Below are positions 1-5,357 of a DNA stretch of 6,242 nt, piece by piece; the first letter of the stretch is position 1, and each line of letters starts with the position of its first letter. The position numbers were made by a program, and so were the translations under genes. Source of the stretch: Oscillospiraceae bacterium (lineage in GTDB: Bacteria > Bacillota > Clostridia > Oscillospirales > UBA929); NCBI GenBank assembly GCA_031282535.1, contig JAITDM010000046.1:1-6242 (forward strand), in the 5' to 3' direction. Below the pieces are notes generated by a model, which saw only the letters and a program-made list of their open reading frames with translations, did not search any database and was not told the DNA's origin.

Positions 1-153
1 GGGGGCGCCATTGTCGACAGGAGCGGCGGCCAGGTGCTGTTCGACGTGCCGATGTGCGCCTGCGTGCAGGTGGACATCCCCTCGTGGGAGCCGGACGAAT
101 GTGCGCTGTGCCGGGCGGGTCAGCCCCTCACAAAACCGGGCAGCCGGACGTGA
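1..153 (+). CDS. pyrE: Orotate phosphoribosyltransferase, C-terminal fragment (gene starts before the window)
   Basis: Frame 1 is open from the first base to a TGA at 151-153 and gives the last 50 residues of a protein. It opens with GGAIVDRSGG, a form often seen after the PRPP-binding region of clostridial PyrE. It ends with ECALCRAGQPLTKPGSRT, matching the CPLCxxGxPxxKPGSR tail of the long Firmicute PyrE subgroup. The two cysteines in ECALC are typical of that tail. PyrE joins orotate and PRPP to make orotidine 5'-phosphate in cytosolic pyrimidine synthesis. The active-site part lies outside the window, so the assignment rests on the tail alone. The stop overlaps the GTG start of radC (GTGA), which suggests co-transcription and translational coupling. 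A different phosphoribosyltransferase is possible but less likely given the exact KPGSR ending. Confidence 0.82.
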   Translation, partial: GGAIVDRSGGQVLFDVPMCACVQVDIPSWEPDECALCRAGQPLTKPGSRT

Positions 154-836
154 ACAATCCGCACGCCGGGCACAGGGAACGGCTGCGCGGCCGGTTTTTG
201 TCCGAGGGGCTGGACGGATTCGACGAGCACAACGTGCTGGAGCTGCTGCTGTTTTACGCGGTCCCGCGGGGCGATGTAAACCCGCTGGCCCACCGGCTGA
301 TCGACGCCTTCGGTTCGCTCGCCGGCGTGCTGGACGCCCCGGTGGAGGCGCTCTGCCGGGTGGACGGTATGGGGGCCCGTACGGCGGCGCTGCTGTCGAT
401 GATGCCGGCGCTCTTCCGGCGCTACCAGATCTCGGGCCGGGCGGACAGTATCTGTCTCGACACGGCCGAAAAGGCGGGCGCCTACCTGCTGCCGCGCTTT
501 GTCGGGCGCCGGAACGAGTGCGTCTATCTGCTCTGCCTGGACGCCAAGGGCAAGCCCGTCTGCTGCCGGCAGCTGTTCGAGGGGTCCGTCAACGCGGCGC
601 AGGTGGGCGCGCGGCGGGTGGTGGAGACGGCGCTGTCCGTCAACGCGGCCGGCGTCATCCTGGCGCACAACCATCTCTCCGGCATCGCGCTGCCCTCCCC
701 GGAAGACGAGGAGACCACGCGCCGGCTCCGGGGGGCGCTGGACGCGGTCGGCATCCCGCTGATCGATCACATCATCGTGGCCGACGGGGACTATGTCTCG
801 CTGGCGCAGAGCGGTCTGCTGGCGCCGCGGCCGTAG
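150..836 (+). CDS. radC: RadC family JAB/MPN-domain protein
   Basis: This 228-residue protein has the usual RadC length. The N-terminal part (HxGHRERLRGRF, then LELLLFYAVPRGDVNPLAHRL at about 31-50) is typical of Firmicute RadC. A helix-hairpin-helix-like segment, VDGMGARTAALL, spans 71-82. The C-terminal MPN/JAB metalloprotease-like domain has a glutamate in LFEGS (E144), then the JAMM pattern H173-x-H175-x7-S183-x2-D186, and ends with LIDHIIVADG. RadC function is uncertain: it was once linked to DNA repair, but this is not supported for the family in general, and the fold suggests a metal-dependent hydrolase. The usual HNHPSG is HNHLSG here (L176). The GTG at 150 is chosen because the recognisable protein begins there and because it overlaps the pyrE stop. 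An in-frame ATG at 54 would add 32 residues of pyrE-overlapping sequence unlike RadC. No clear Shine-Dalgarno precedes it, consistent with coupling. Confidence 0.93.
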   Translation: MNNPHAGHRERLRGRFLSEGLDGFDEHNVLELLLFYAVPRGDVNPLAHRLIDAFGSLAGVLDAPVEALCRVDGMGARTAALLSMMPALFRRYQISGRADSICLDTAEKAGAYLLPRFVGRRNECVYLLCLDAKGKPVCCRQLFEGSVNAAQVGARRVVETALSVNAAGVILAHNHLSGIALPSPEDEETTRRLRGALDAVGIPLIDHIIVADGDYVSLAQSGLLAPRP

Positions 837-850
837 CCGCCCGCGGAGGG

Positions 851-1681
851 TCAAAGGGGATGGTCCCGACTGTCCCGTCCGCGTACGGCGTACGGCGCCC
901 GGCGGAGGTACAGCGCGCGCAGGGTGTAAAAAACACCGAGCGCGCCGCCCATGCAGAGGTAGACGGGGATCCCCGGGGACATCAGGGACAGCGCGAAACC
1001 CGCGCTGTTGAAGGCCACGTGGAGCAGCACCGGGGCCAGCAGAGAGCCGCTCCACTCGTAGACGAGGCCCAGCACGATGGCCACCGGGAACACATAGAAG
1101 CTCTGGAGCCAGTTCAGGTGGAAGGCGGCAAAGATCAGCGCCTGGAGCACGACGGCCGCTCGGACCGGGAACCCGCCGCGCAAAATCCGGTATCCCACGC
1201 CGCGGAAAACCACCTCTTCGGTGAAGGGCAGCAGCAGGCAGCCCGTCAAAAAGCTGCCGAGGGGGCCGTGGCTGCTCAGCATCTCGCTGACGCGGTTGTT
1301 TTCGGCCCAGAGGGTCTCCGGGATGGGCAGCAGCGAGAGCCCGGCGATGATCGTCAGATGCAGCGAGAGCCCGGCGATGATGAGCAGCGGGATCCGGGAC
1401 ATCCGCAGCGGCACAAAGCCCATCGGCGGCGCCGCGAGCCGGATGCGCCGCGTCGCCAGCAGGACGATCAGCAGCATGAGAAAAGCGGCCAGCGCCGCCA
1501 TTGGCAGCTGCCACCGCGCAAAGAAATCGGCGAACTGCGCGGCCAGGGCCTCCTTGTCCAGGTCGGGCGGCGCGCGCAGGGTGAAGACGATGGCGGCGAC
1601 CTGGGAGACAAAGAGCTGGGACAACAGATACAGAGCGGGAAACATCAGCGCCGCGACCAGCGCGCGAAGCGGTTTGCGCAT
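851..1681 (-). CDS. CPBP family intramembrane metalloprotease (CAAX protease / Abi type)
   Basis: This is a 276-residue, mostly hydrophobic protein with several membrane segments (about 7-34, 60-77, 97-120, 142-152, 173-189, 196-208 and 237-257). The three signatures of the CPBP (Abi) family are present: EEVVFR (E155, E156, R160), FAAFH (H188) and HVAFN (H221, N225). These residues form the presumed metal site inside the membrane. Relatives include eukaryotic Rce1 CAAX proteases and bacterial proteins implicated in bacteriocin self-immunity, but the substrate cannot be read from sequence. The start is the ATG at 1681-1679, which has a good GAGGAA ribosome site 5 bases upstream (1692-1687). 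The frame runs further upstream, but that part is arginine-rich and unlike the family. The segment at 101-117 reads IIAGLSL-HLT-IIAGLSL and is encoded by a near-exact DNA duplication. The gene converges on radC and diverges from the downstream regulator, so it is its own transcription unit. Confidence 0.9.
   Translation of the reverse strand: MRKPLRALVAALMFPALYLLSQLFVSQVAAIVFTLRAPPDLDKEALAAQFADFFARWQLPMAALAAFLMLLIVLLATRRIRLAAPPMGFVPLRMSRIPLLIIAGLSLHLTIIAGLSLLPIPETLWAENNRVSEMLSSHGPLGSFLTGCLLLPFTEEVVFRGVGYRILRGGFPVRAAVVLQALIFAAFHLNWLQSFYVFPVAIVLGLVYEWSGSLLAPVLLHVAFNSAGFALSLMSPGIPVYLCMGGALGVFYTLRALYLRRAPYAVRGRDSRDHPL
1330..1381. repeat. Two 22-bp exact direct repeats with a 30-bp period inside the CPBP protease gene
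   Basis: Bases 1330-1351 and 1360-1381 are identical, starting GCAGCGAGAGCC, and are separated by 8 unlike bases. The period is 30 bp, so the frame is kept and the protein gains a repeated IIAGLSL (residues 101-107 and 111-117) within one hydrophobic stretch. This looks like a small in-frame duplication. Alternatively it could be an old feature kept by similar codon choice. Confidence 0.85.
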
Positions 1682-1686
1682 AGCGA

Positions 1687-1692
1687 TTCCTC
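1687..1692 (-). promoter_or_regulatory. Ribosome binding site of the CPBP protease gene
   Basis: On the minus strand the sequence reads GAGGAATCGCTATG, a clear Shine-Dalgarno 5 bases before the ATG at 1681. It decides the start, because the frame stays open for another 58 codons upstream. Confidence 0.75.
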
Positions 1693-1798
1693 GATTCTCA
1701 GTGCGGCACGTTGTGACGCCGGTGCGACGCCGGGGAAACGGCGGCCGTGTGGCACTGTGTGTGTGATACCAAATCCGGCAAAAGTGAGAGATCCGGAT

Positions 1799-1810
1799 GG
1801 AAAACGTATG
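1799..1810 (+). promoter_or_regulatory. Candidate operator: GGAAAACGTATG just upstream of the regulator start
   Basis: This 12-base AT-rich motif ends 11 bases before the regulator's ATG. It differs by one base from GGAAAACATATG at 3049-3060 upstream of the next gene. Such sharing between a regulator's own leader and its neighbour's would fit an autoregulated binding site. It could also be coincidence, or a local leader sequence used for translation. No binding evidence can be read from sequence. Confidence 0.3.
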
Positions 1811-1821
1811 GGGTGAGACGT

Positions 1822-3039
1822 ATGAGCGAGGATTACCGTGAGGCCGAACAAACATTGTTGTTTGGCGTGTTGGACGCCATCCCCTGTCCCGTGGCGCTGC
1901 TCAACCGGGAGGGGGAGGCGGCCTATGTAAACCCGATGGGAGAGGCGTGTGAGCCCTCGTTGTACGAGTGTGACATCGCGAGCCTGCCGATCGTCCAAAA
2001 ATGCCTCGGTGGGACGGCGGCGGTGGGCGGCTGGGTCACGTTCACGACGGAGGAGGGGACGCTGACGGGGCAGGCCGAGGTCTACATCGTGCGCAGCGAG
2101 ACGGTCACGATGGGGGCGCTGTTCCTGTTGCGCCCGGACATCCCGCGGCTGGGCCGCTACGATGTGCTGCCATATGCCAGCAAGGCGATGGAGGCGGTGT
2201 GGACGCAGCTCGAGCGCCTGAGCCAATTCGGGACGCCGGTGCTCTTTCTCGGGGAACCGGGGACGGGGCGGTCCTCCTTCGCGCGGGCGCTCCATGCGAT
2301 CCAAAACACGCCGGACACCCCGTTTGTGGAAGTCGACTGCCGCACGGTGGACGAGAAGGGGGCGCAGAGGCTCCTGTTCGGGAGCGAGAGCCGGCCGGGT
2401 GTGCTGCGCAGCATGTCCTCCGGGAGTCTCTACCTGAAGGACGTCCACTGTCTGCCGATGTCGGCGCAGCGCCATCTGTCCGAGGTGATCCGGCACAGGA
2501 CGCTGGACGAGGCGCCGGTGTCGGTCCGCTTTTTCGCCTCCGGGCCGCCGTCCTTCGAGGAGGTGCTGGCGGACGGCCGGTTTGAGCAGACGCTCCACGA
2601 CCAGCTGGCCGTCATGTCGCTGAACATACCGCCGTTGCGGGAGCGGCCGGACGACATCCTGCCGCTGGCCGGATGGTTTCTGGCGCGTATCCCCAAAAAC
2701 GGGGACATCGAAGGGTTCTCCGACGAGGCGAGCCACGCCCTGGTGCGGCACGCGTGGCCGGACAATGTCCGGGAACTCGAAGCGGTCGTGACCGAGGCCG
2801 TGGGGCGCTGCGCGAAGGGGTTCATCCAGCCGGCGCACCTGCCGTTTTTCGAGGCGGAGAAGCCCCGGGCGAAGGAGAGCCTGCAGGACATGCGGCTGGA
2901 CTTCAACCGGCAGCGCATCGAGGCGGCGCTGGCCGTCTACGGGCACACGGTGGAGGGCAAACGGCGGGCCGCCAAGGAACTCGGCATCGGGCTCTCCACG
3001 CTCTACCGGCTGATCGCCCGCGAGGAGTCCAACCCGTAA
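1822..3039 (+). CDS. PAS / degenerate sigma-54-activator AAA+ / Fis-HTH transcriptional regulator
   Basis: The protein has 405 residues. Residues about 14-105 resemble a PAS sensor (LDAIPCPVALLNREGEAAYVN at 18-38). Residues about 113-345 align with the AAA+ domain of bacterial enhancer-binding proteins: GEPGTGRSS (144-152), LLFGSES (184-190), GSLYLKDV (201-208), NIPPLRERPDDI (268-279) and WPDNVRELEAVV (312-323). The C-terminus has a Fis-type helix-turn-helix (about 364-400: RIEAALAVYGHT, then RRAAKELGIGLSTLYRLI). Several key positions are abnormal. The Walker A lysine is R150. The Walker B Asp-Glu is K206-D207. The GAFTGA loop is absent, with only about 11 residues between LLFG and GSLYL. The FRxDLYYRL arginine fingers read FEQTLHDQL (254-262). 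From family knowledge, such a protein should neither hydrolyse ATP normally nor contact sigma-54. It may act as a ligand-sensing DNA-binding regulator, as TyrR does with sigma-70. ATG 1822 follows GGGGTGAG by 4 bases; an in-frame GTG at 1813 is an alternative start. Confidence 0.85.
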   Translation: MSEDYREAEQTLLFGVLDAIPCPVALLNREGEAAYVNPMGEACEPSLYECDIASLPIVQKCLGGTAAVGGWVTFTTEEGTLTGQAEVYIVRSETVTMGALFLLRPDIPRLGRYDVLPYASKAMEAVWTQLERLSQFGTPVLFLGEPGTGRSSFARALHAIQNTPDTPFVEVDCRTVDEKGAQRLLFGSESRPGVLRSMSSGSLYLKDVHCLPMSAQRHLSEVIRHRTLDEAPVSVRFFASGPPSFEEVLADGRFEQTLHDQLAVMSLNIPPLRERPDDILPLAGWFLARIPKNGDIEGFSDEASHALVRHAWPDNVRELEAVVTEAVGRCAKGFIQPAHLPFFEAEKPRAKESLQDMRLDFNRQRIEAALAVYGHTVEGKRRAAKELGIGLSTLYRLIAREESNP

Positions 3040-3048
3040 ACCCAAATC

Positions 3049-3070
3049 GGAAAACATATGGAAAACATAT
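3049..3070 (+). repeat. Perfect 11-bp tandem repeat upstream of the lipoprotein gene (candidate operator)
   Basis: GGAAAACATAT occurs at 3049-3059 and again immediately at 3060-3070. It lies between the regulator's stop (3039) and the ribosome site of the lipoprotein gene (3081). The 11-bp period is close to one DNA helical turn, so two copies would face the same side of the helix. The first copy nearly matches the motif at 1799-1810. The tract is distinctly AT-rich against a very GC-rich background. Confidence 0.6.
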
Positions 3071-3080
3071 TAGGATGGAT

Positions 3081-3085
3081 AGGAG
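3081..3085 (+). promoter_or_regulatory. Ribosome binding site deciding the lipoprotein start
   Basis: AGGAG at 3081-3085 sits 8 bases before the ATG at 3094. It favours that start over the in-frame ATG at 3058, which falls inside the 11-bp repeat, has no ribosome site and would put 12 mainly non-basic residues ahead of a normal MKKK signal peptide. Confidence 0.8.
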
Positions 3086-3093
3086 AAGACAAT

Positions 3094-3729
3094 ATGAAAA
3101 AGAAGATCGCAGTGTTGTTGGCGGCGCTGCTGCTGCTGACCCTGGCCGCGGCCTGCGGGCCCAATGAGGAAGATGTGAGTCCCAACCCCAGCGCCAACCC
3201 CAGCTCCGCGCCGCCGGAGCCCTCCACGCAGCCCGGACCCACCGACGCGCCCACGCCCCAGCCGCTGCCCTCCATCGCGCCGCCCGATGAAGTTTACAGC
3301 TTCCCGGACCTCGACGGGTTCCAAAAGATCGTCGAGGACATGTTTGTCCATTACCAGGGCGTGGACAGCGAGCACGAACAGATCGCCGTCTCCATTCTGG
3401 CGACGGTGACGGCGGAGCAGGAGTTGTCGGACATCCGCAGCGAGGTCTTCGACGACATATCCCGGGAGCGGCTGGAGCAGAACATGCCGGGGTTCCGCGA
3501 CGAGGACGTGAAATTCATCGACGTCGCGGGGGGGAAGGCGCTGGAGGCCACCTGCATCCTGGAAGCCGGGCCGGACGACGTGGACCCCGACGACCTCATC
3601 CAGCGGATGCTGTTGCTGCCCGCGGAGAATGAGATCATCATCGCGACCCTCAGCGCCATGAGCCGCAGCCAGACGCTGCTGGACGCGACCTACGAGGAGC
3701 TGATCTCCGAGATAAAGCCCGGCCGCTGA
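3094..3729 (+). CDS. Lipoprotein with Pro/Ser-rich linker, function unknown
   Basis: This is a 211-residue secreted lipoprotein. MKKKIAVLLAALLLLTLAAAC is a textbook lipoprotein signal: a basic start, a hydrophobic core and a lipobox ending at C21, the likely lipid-modified residue. Residues about 29-65 are a low-complexity linker rich in Pro, Ser, Ala and Thr, probably a spacer off the membrane or through the wall. The acidic remainder (about 66-211) appears to be one small mixed alpha/beta domain. It ends in a strand-like EIIIATLSAM (180-189) followed by a helix, LLDATYEELISEIKP. That ending recalls PsbP-like/DUF1795-type lipoproteins, but this is only an impression. I do not recognise the family with confidence and assign no function. 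It follows the regulator by 54 bases on the same strand, with its own strong ribosome site and the 11-bp repeat between, so it may be that regulator's target or be co-transcribed with it. Confidence 0.85.
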   Translation: MKKKIAVLLAALLLLTLAAACGPNEEDVSPNPSANPSSAPPEPSTQPGPTDAPTPQPLPSIAPPDEVYSFPDLDGFQKIVEDMFVHYQGVDSEHEQIAVSILATVTAEQELSDIRSEVFDDISRERLEQNMPGFRDEDVKFIDVAGGKALEATCILEAGPDDVDPDDLIQRMLLLPAENEIIIATLSAMSRSQTLLDATYEELISEIKPGR

Positions 3730-3743
3730 AATCGGCTGACAGT

Positions 3744-3772
3744 ATTATACCACAACACGCGCCCGCCGTCAT
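3744..3772 (-). promoter_or_regulatory. Promoter-like element on the minus strand (TGGTATAAT)
   Basis: Reading the minus strand, 3752-3744 is TGGTATAAT, an exact extended -10 (TGnTATAAT). With a 17-base spacer, ATGACG (3772-3767) matches the -35 consensus at four of six bases. Transcription from it would run antisense into the end of the lipoprotein gene. On the plus strand the same bases include TATTAT (3743-3748), a possible -10 for hisHF, but with no recognisable -35. Confidence 0.3.
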
Positions 3773-3796
3773 GCCGGATTTGGCCCGGCGGCGGGC
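3761..3796 (+). other. Strong GC-rich hairpin between the lipoprotein gene and hisH
   Basis: GCCCGCCG (3761-3768) is fully complementary to CGGCGGGC (3789-3796). Inside, CCGG (3774-3777) can pair with CCGG (3785-3788), leaving a 5-base bulge and a 7-base loop. It is followed by CTCAAAATTT, not a T-run, so it is not a canonical intrinsic terminator in either direction. It could be a weak terminator for the lipoprotein gene or structure in the hisHF leader. The rest of the 144-base gap (3730-3873) holds no gene I can support. Confidence 0.5.
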
Positions 3797-3861
3797 CTCA
3801 AAATTTGGGGGCAATACCGCGCAAATCATCCGGGACGCATTGTGCGGCGCTGCCTTGGCCC

Positions 3862-3869
3862 GGGGGTGG
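3862..3869 (+). promoter_or_regulatory. Ribosome binding site of hisH, deciding a TTG start
   Basis: GGGGGTGG lies 4 bases before TTG 3874, the codon from which the protein reads (M)IAIVDYGMGN, the exact HisH N-terminus. An upstream in-frame ATG at 3805 would add 23 unlike residues. Confidence 0.65.
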
Positions 3870-3873
3870 TTGT

Positions 3874-4485
3874 TTGATCGCCATTGTGGATTATGGCATG
3901 GGGAATCTGCACAGCGTAGAGAAGGCCTTCGCGCATCTCGGGGTGCCGTCCGTGATTACGGACCGGGCGGACGAGATCGAGCGGGCCGGCCACGTGGTGC
4001 TGCCCGGCGTGGGCGCCTTCGGGGATGCCTGCGACCGGCTGCGGGAAAAGGCACTGATGGAAGTCCTGGCCCGCCGGGCCGGGGACGGCCGTCCGTTTTT
4101 GGGGATCTGCCTGGGGATGCAGCTCCTGTTCGCGGGCAGCGAGGAGGCCCCCGGCGTGCCGGGGCTGGGACTCTTCCCTGGGATATTCCAAAAATTTCCA
4201 AAAGAGGCCGGCAAGGTGCCGCACATGGGGTGGAACAGTCTCGTCTGCGAGCCGGACTGTCCGCTCTTCGCGGGTCTGCCGGCGGGGGTGGAGATGTACT
4301 TTGTCCACAGCTTCGCGCTTTACGAGCGGACACACGCCGTGGCCGAGACGGAGTACGGCGGCGTCTTCTATTCGGCGGCCGGGCGGGGCGGGCTGTATGG
4401 GGTACAGTTCCACCCGGAGAAGAGCGGCCGGGCCGGGCTCGCGCTGCTGCGCAACTTTGCGCGCTGGGAGGGAACGCCGTGCTGA
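3874..4485 (+). CDS. hisH: Imidazole glycerol phosphate synthase, glutamine amidotransferase subunit
   Basis: HisH hydrolyses glutamine and passes the ammonia to HisF, which makes imidazole glycerol phosphate and AICAR in histidine synthesis. The 203-residue length is normal. It is a class I (triad) glutaminase: IAIVDYGMGNLHSV at the N-terminus, PGVGAFGDA (44-52) near the oxyanion strand, the nucleophile C79 in GICLGMQLLF, KVPHMGWN (114-121), and H180 with E182 in GVQFHPEKS. All three triad residues are present. The start is a TTG preceded by a good ribosome site. The stop lies 7 bases inside hisF, so the two subunits are translationally coupled. No other his gene lies in the window: hisA, commonly found between hisH and hisF, is not there. 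Upstream is an unrelated lipoprotein gene. Confidence 0.96.
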   Translation: MIAIVDYGMGNLHSVEKAFAHLGVPSVITDRADEIERAGHVVLPGVGAFGDACDRLREKALMEVLARRAGDGRPFLGICLGMQLLFAGSEEAPGVPGLGLFPGIFQKFPKEAGKVPHMGWNSLVCEPDCPLFAGLPAGVEMYFVHSFALYERTHAVAETEYGGVFYSAAGRGGLYGVQFHPEKSGRAGLALLRNFARWEGTPC

Positions 4486-5258
4486 CGAAACGGATCATCC
4501 CCTGTCTGGACGTGGCCGAGGGCCGTGTGGTGAAGGGCGTCTCCTTTGAGGACCTCCGCGACGCGGGGGACCCGGTGGAGGCGGCCCGCCGGTACGACGG
4601 GAAGGGCGCGGACGAGCTGGTCTTTTTGGACATCAAGGCCTCCCGGGAAAACCGGGGCACGCTGCTGTCGATGGTGGAGCGCACGGCCCGCGAGGTCTTC
4701 ATCCCCTTCACGGTGGGCGGCGGCATCCGCACGCTGGAGGACATCCGGGACATCCTGCGCAGCGGGGCCGACAAGGTGGGGATCAACACGGCCGCCGTGC
4801 AGACGCCGGACCTCATCGACCGCGCCTCGCGGCGTTTTGGCGCCCAGTGCATCGTCATATCCATCGACGTACTCCGCCGCGGGGGCGGGCGCTGGGAGGT
4901 GTTCACCCACGGCGGCAGCCGCCCGACGGGGCGGGACGCGCTGGATTGGGCGCGGGAGGTGGCGCGGCGCGGCGCGGGCGAGATCCTGCTGACCTCGATC
5001 GACGCCGACGGCGGCCGGGACGGCTACGATGTGGAGATCACCGCCCTCGTCTCCCAGGCGGTGCATGTGCCGGTGATTGCCTCCGGCGGCGCCGGGACGC
5101 CGGCGCACTTTTACGACGCGCTGACCTGCGGCCGGGCGGACGCCGTGCTGGCGGCCAGCCTGTTTCATTTTGGTGAACTCGACATCTGGGCGCTCAAACA
5201 GTATCTGGCCGGGCGGGGCATCCCCGTCCGCCGCGCCATCGGGTCGTCCGTTCTCTGA
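4479..5258 (+). CDS. hisF: Imidazole glycerol phosphate synthase, cyclase subunit
   Basis: HisF is the TIM-barrel cyclase that uses ammonia from HisH to convert PRFAR to imidazole glycerol phosphate plus AICAR. The 259 residues match the family. The catalytic aspartates D11 (IIPCLD) and D130 (VISID) are present, as are the residues corresponding to the Thermotoga maritima barrel-gate set (R5, E46, K99, E168). VGGGIRT (79-85), INTAAV and IASGGAG (200-206) mark the phosphate-binding strands. WEVFTHGG is the Bacillota version of that loop. Some normally conserved positions differ: DITAS reads DIKAS (K53), VSIN reads VGIN (G101), and DGT reads DGG (about 179). The GTG at 4479 has GGGAGG 7 bases upstream within hisH and yields the expected N-terminus. 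It overlaps the hisH end by 7 bases. I expect an active enzyme, but the substitutions deserve checking. Confidence 0.96.
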   Translation: MLTKRIIPCLDVAEGRVVKGVSFEDLRDAGDPVEAARRYDGKGADELVFLDIKASRENRGTLLSMVERTAREVFIPFTVGGGIRTLEDIRDILRSGADKVGINTAAVQTPDLIDRASRRFGAQCIVISIDVLRRGGGRWEVFTHGGSRPTGRDALDWAREVARRGAGEILLTSIDADGGRDGYDVEITALVSQAVHVPVIASGGAGTPAHFYDALTCGRADAVLAASLFHFGELDIWALKQYLAGRGIPVRRAIGSSVL

Positions 5259-5265
5259 CACAGCA

Positions 5266-5298
5266 GCCCGTCGCATGGAGGCGGCGGGCGGGACTTTT
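5266..5298 (+). terminator. Possible weak intrinsic terminator after hisF
   Basis: GCCCGTCGC (5266-5274) pairs with GCGGCGGGC (5281-5289) over nine positions, including one G-T wobble, around a 6-base loop. A short TTTT follows 5 bases later (5295-5298). The T-run is short and offset, so termination may be partial. A TTGACA (5297-5302) overlaps the T-run. It matches the -35 consensus exactly and could belong to a guaA promoter, but I find no convincing -10 at 16-18 bases. Confidence 0.4.
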
Positions 5299-5339
5299 GA
5301 CACCTGGACCGCGGATAGGCGGGATCGTGAAGTTGTGAA

Positions 5340-5357
5340 AGGATTTTATGAATCATG
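5340..5357 (+). promoter_or_regulatory. guaA translation start region with two competing ATGs
   Basis: AGGA at 5340-5343 is 4 bases before ATG 5348 but 11 bases before ATG 5355. GuaA must start at 5355 or later because TGA at 5349-5351 closes its frame just upstream. ATG 5348 opens a 24-codon frame ending at 5422. The spacing to the true start is therefore longer than usual. Confidence 0.5.

Noticed and set aside
882..978. Palindromes CGTACG repeated at 882-894, GGGGATCCCC at 965-974 and CCCCGGGG at 971-978
   Set aside because: All lie inside the protease coding sequence, are short and are expected in GC-rich DNA. None is followed by a T-run to make a terminator.
1750..1766. TGGCAC resembling a sigma-54 -24 element upstream of the regulator
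   Set aside because: The matching -12 position lacks the GC of TTGC (it reads GTGTG), so it is not a credible -24/-12 promoter.
11..1816. A 601-codon open frame on the plus strand across pyrE, radC and the protease gene
   Set aside because: The product is low-complexity, rich in Arg, Gly and Ala, and runs over three well-supported genes in other frames. Long spurious frames are expected in GC-rich DNA.
1682..1821. Sigma-70 promoters in the divergent intergenic region
   Set aside because: I looked on both strands, and the best strings (GATACC on plus, TGGTATCAC on minus) have no acceptable -35 at 16-18 bases.
1645..3057. A 470-codon minus-strand frame opposite the regulator
   Set aside because: It has no recognisable domain and an Arg/Pro/His-rich make-up typical of an antisense shadow. 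The plus-strand gene has clear family motifs.
3805..3825. GGGGGCAATACCGCG resembling the T-box antiterminator motif before hisH
   Set aside because: Only ACCGCG matches well, the preceding GGTGG is not present, and just 75 bases separate it from the lipoprotein stop, too few for the T-box stem I and specifier loop.
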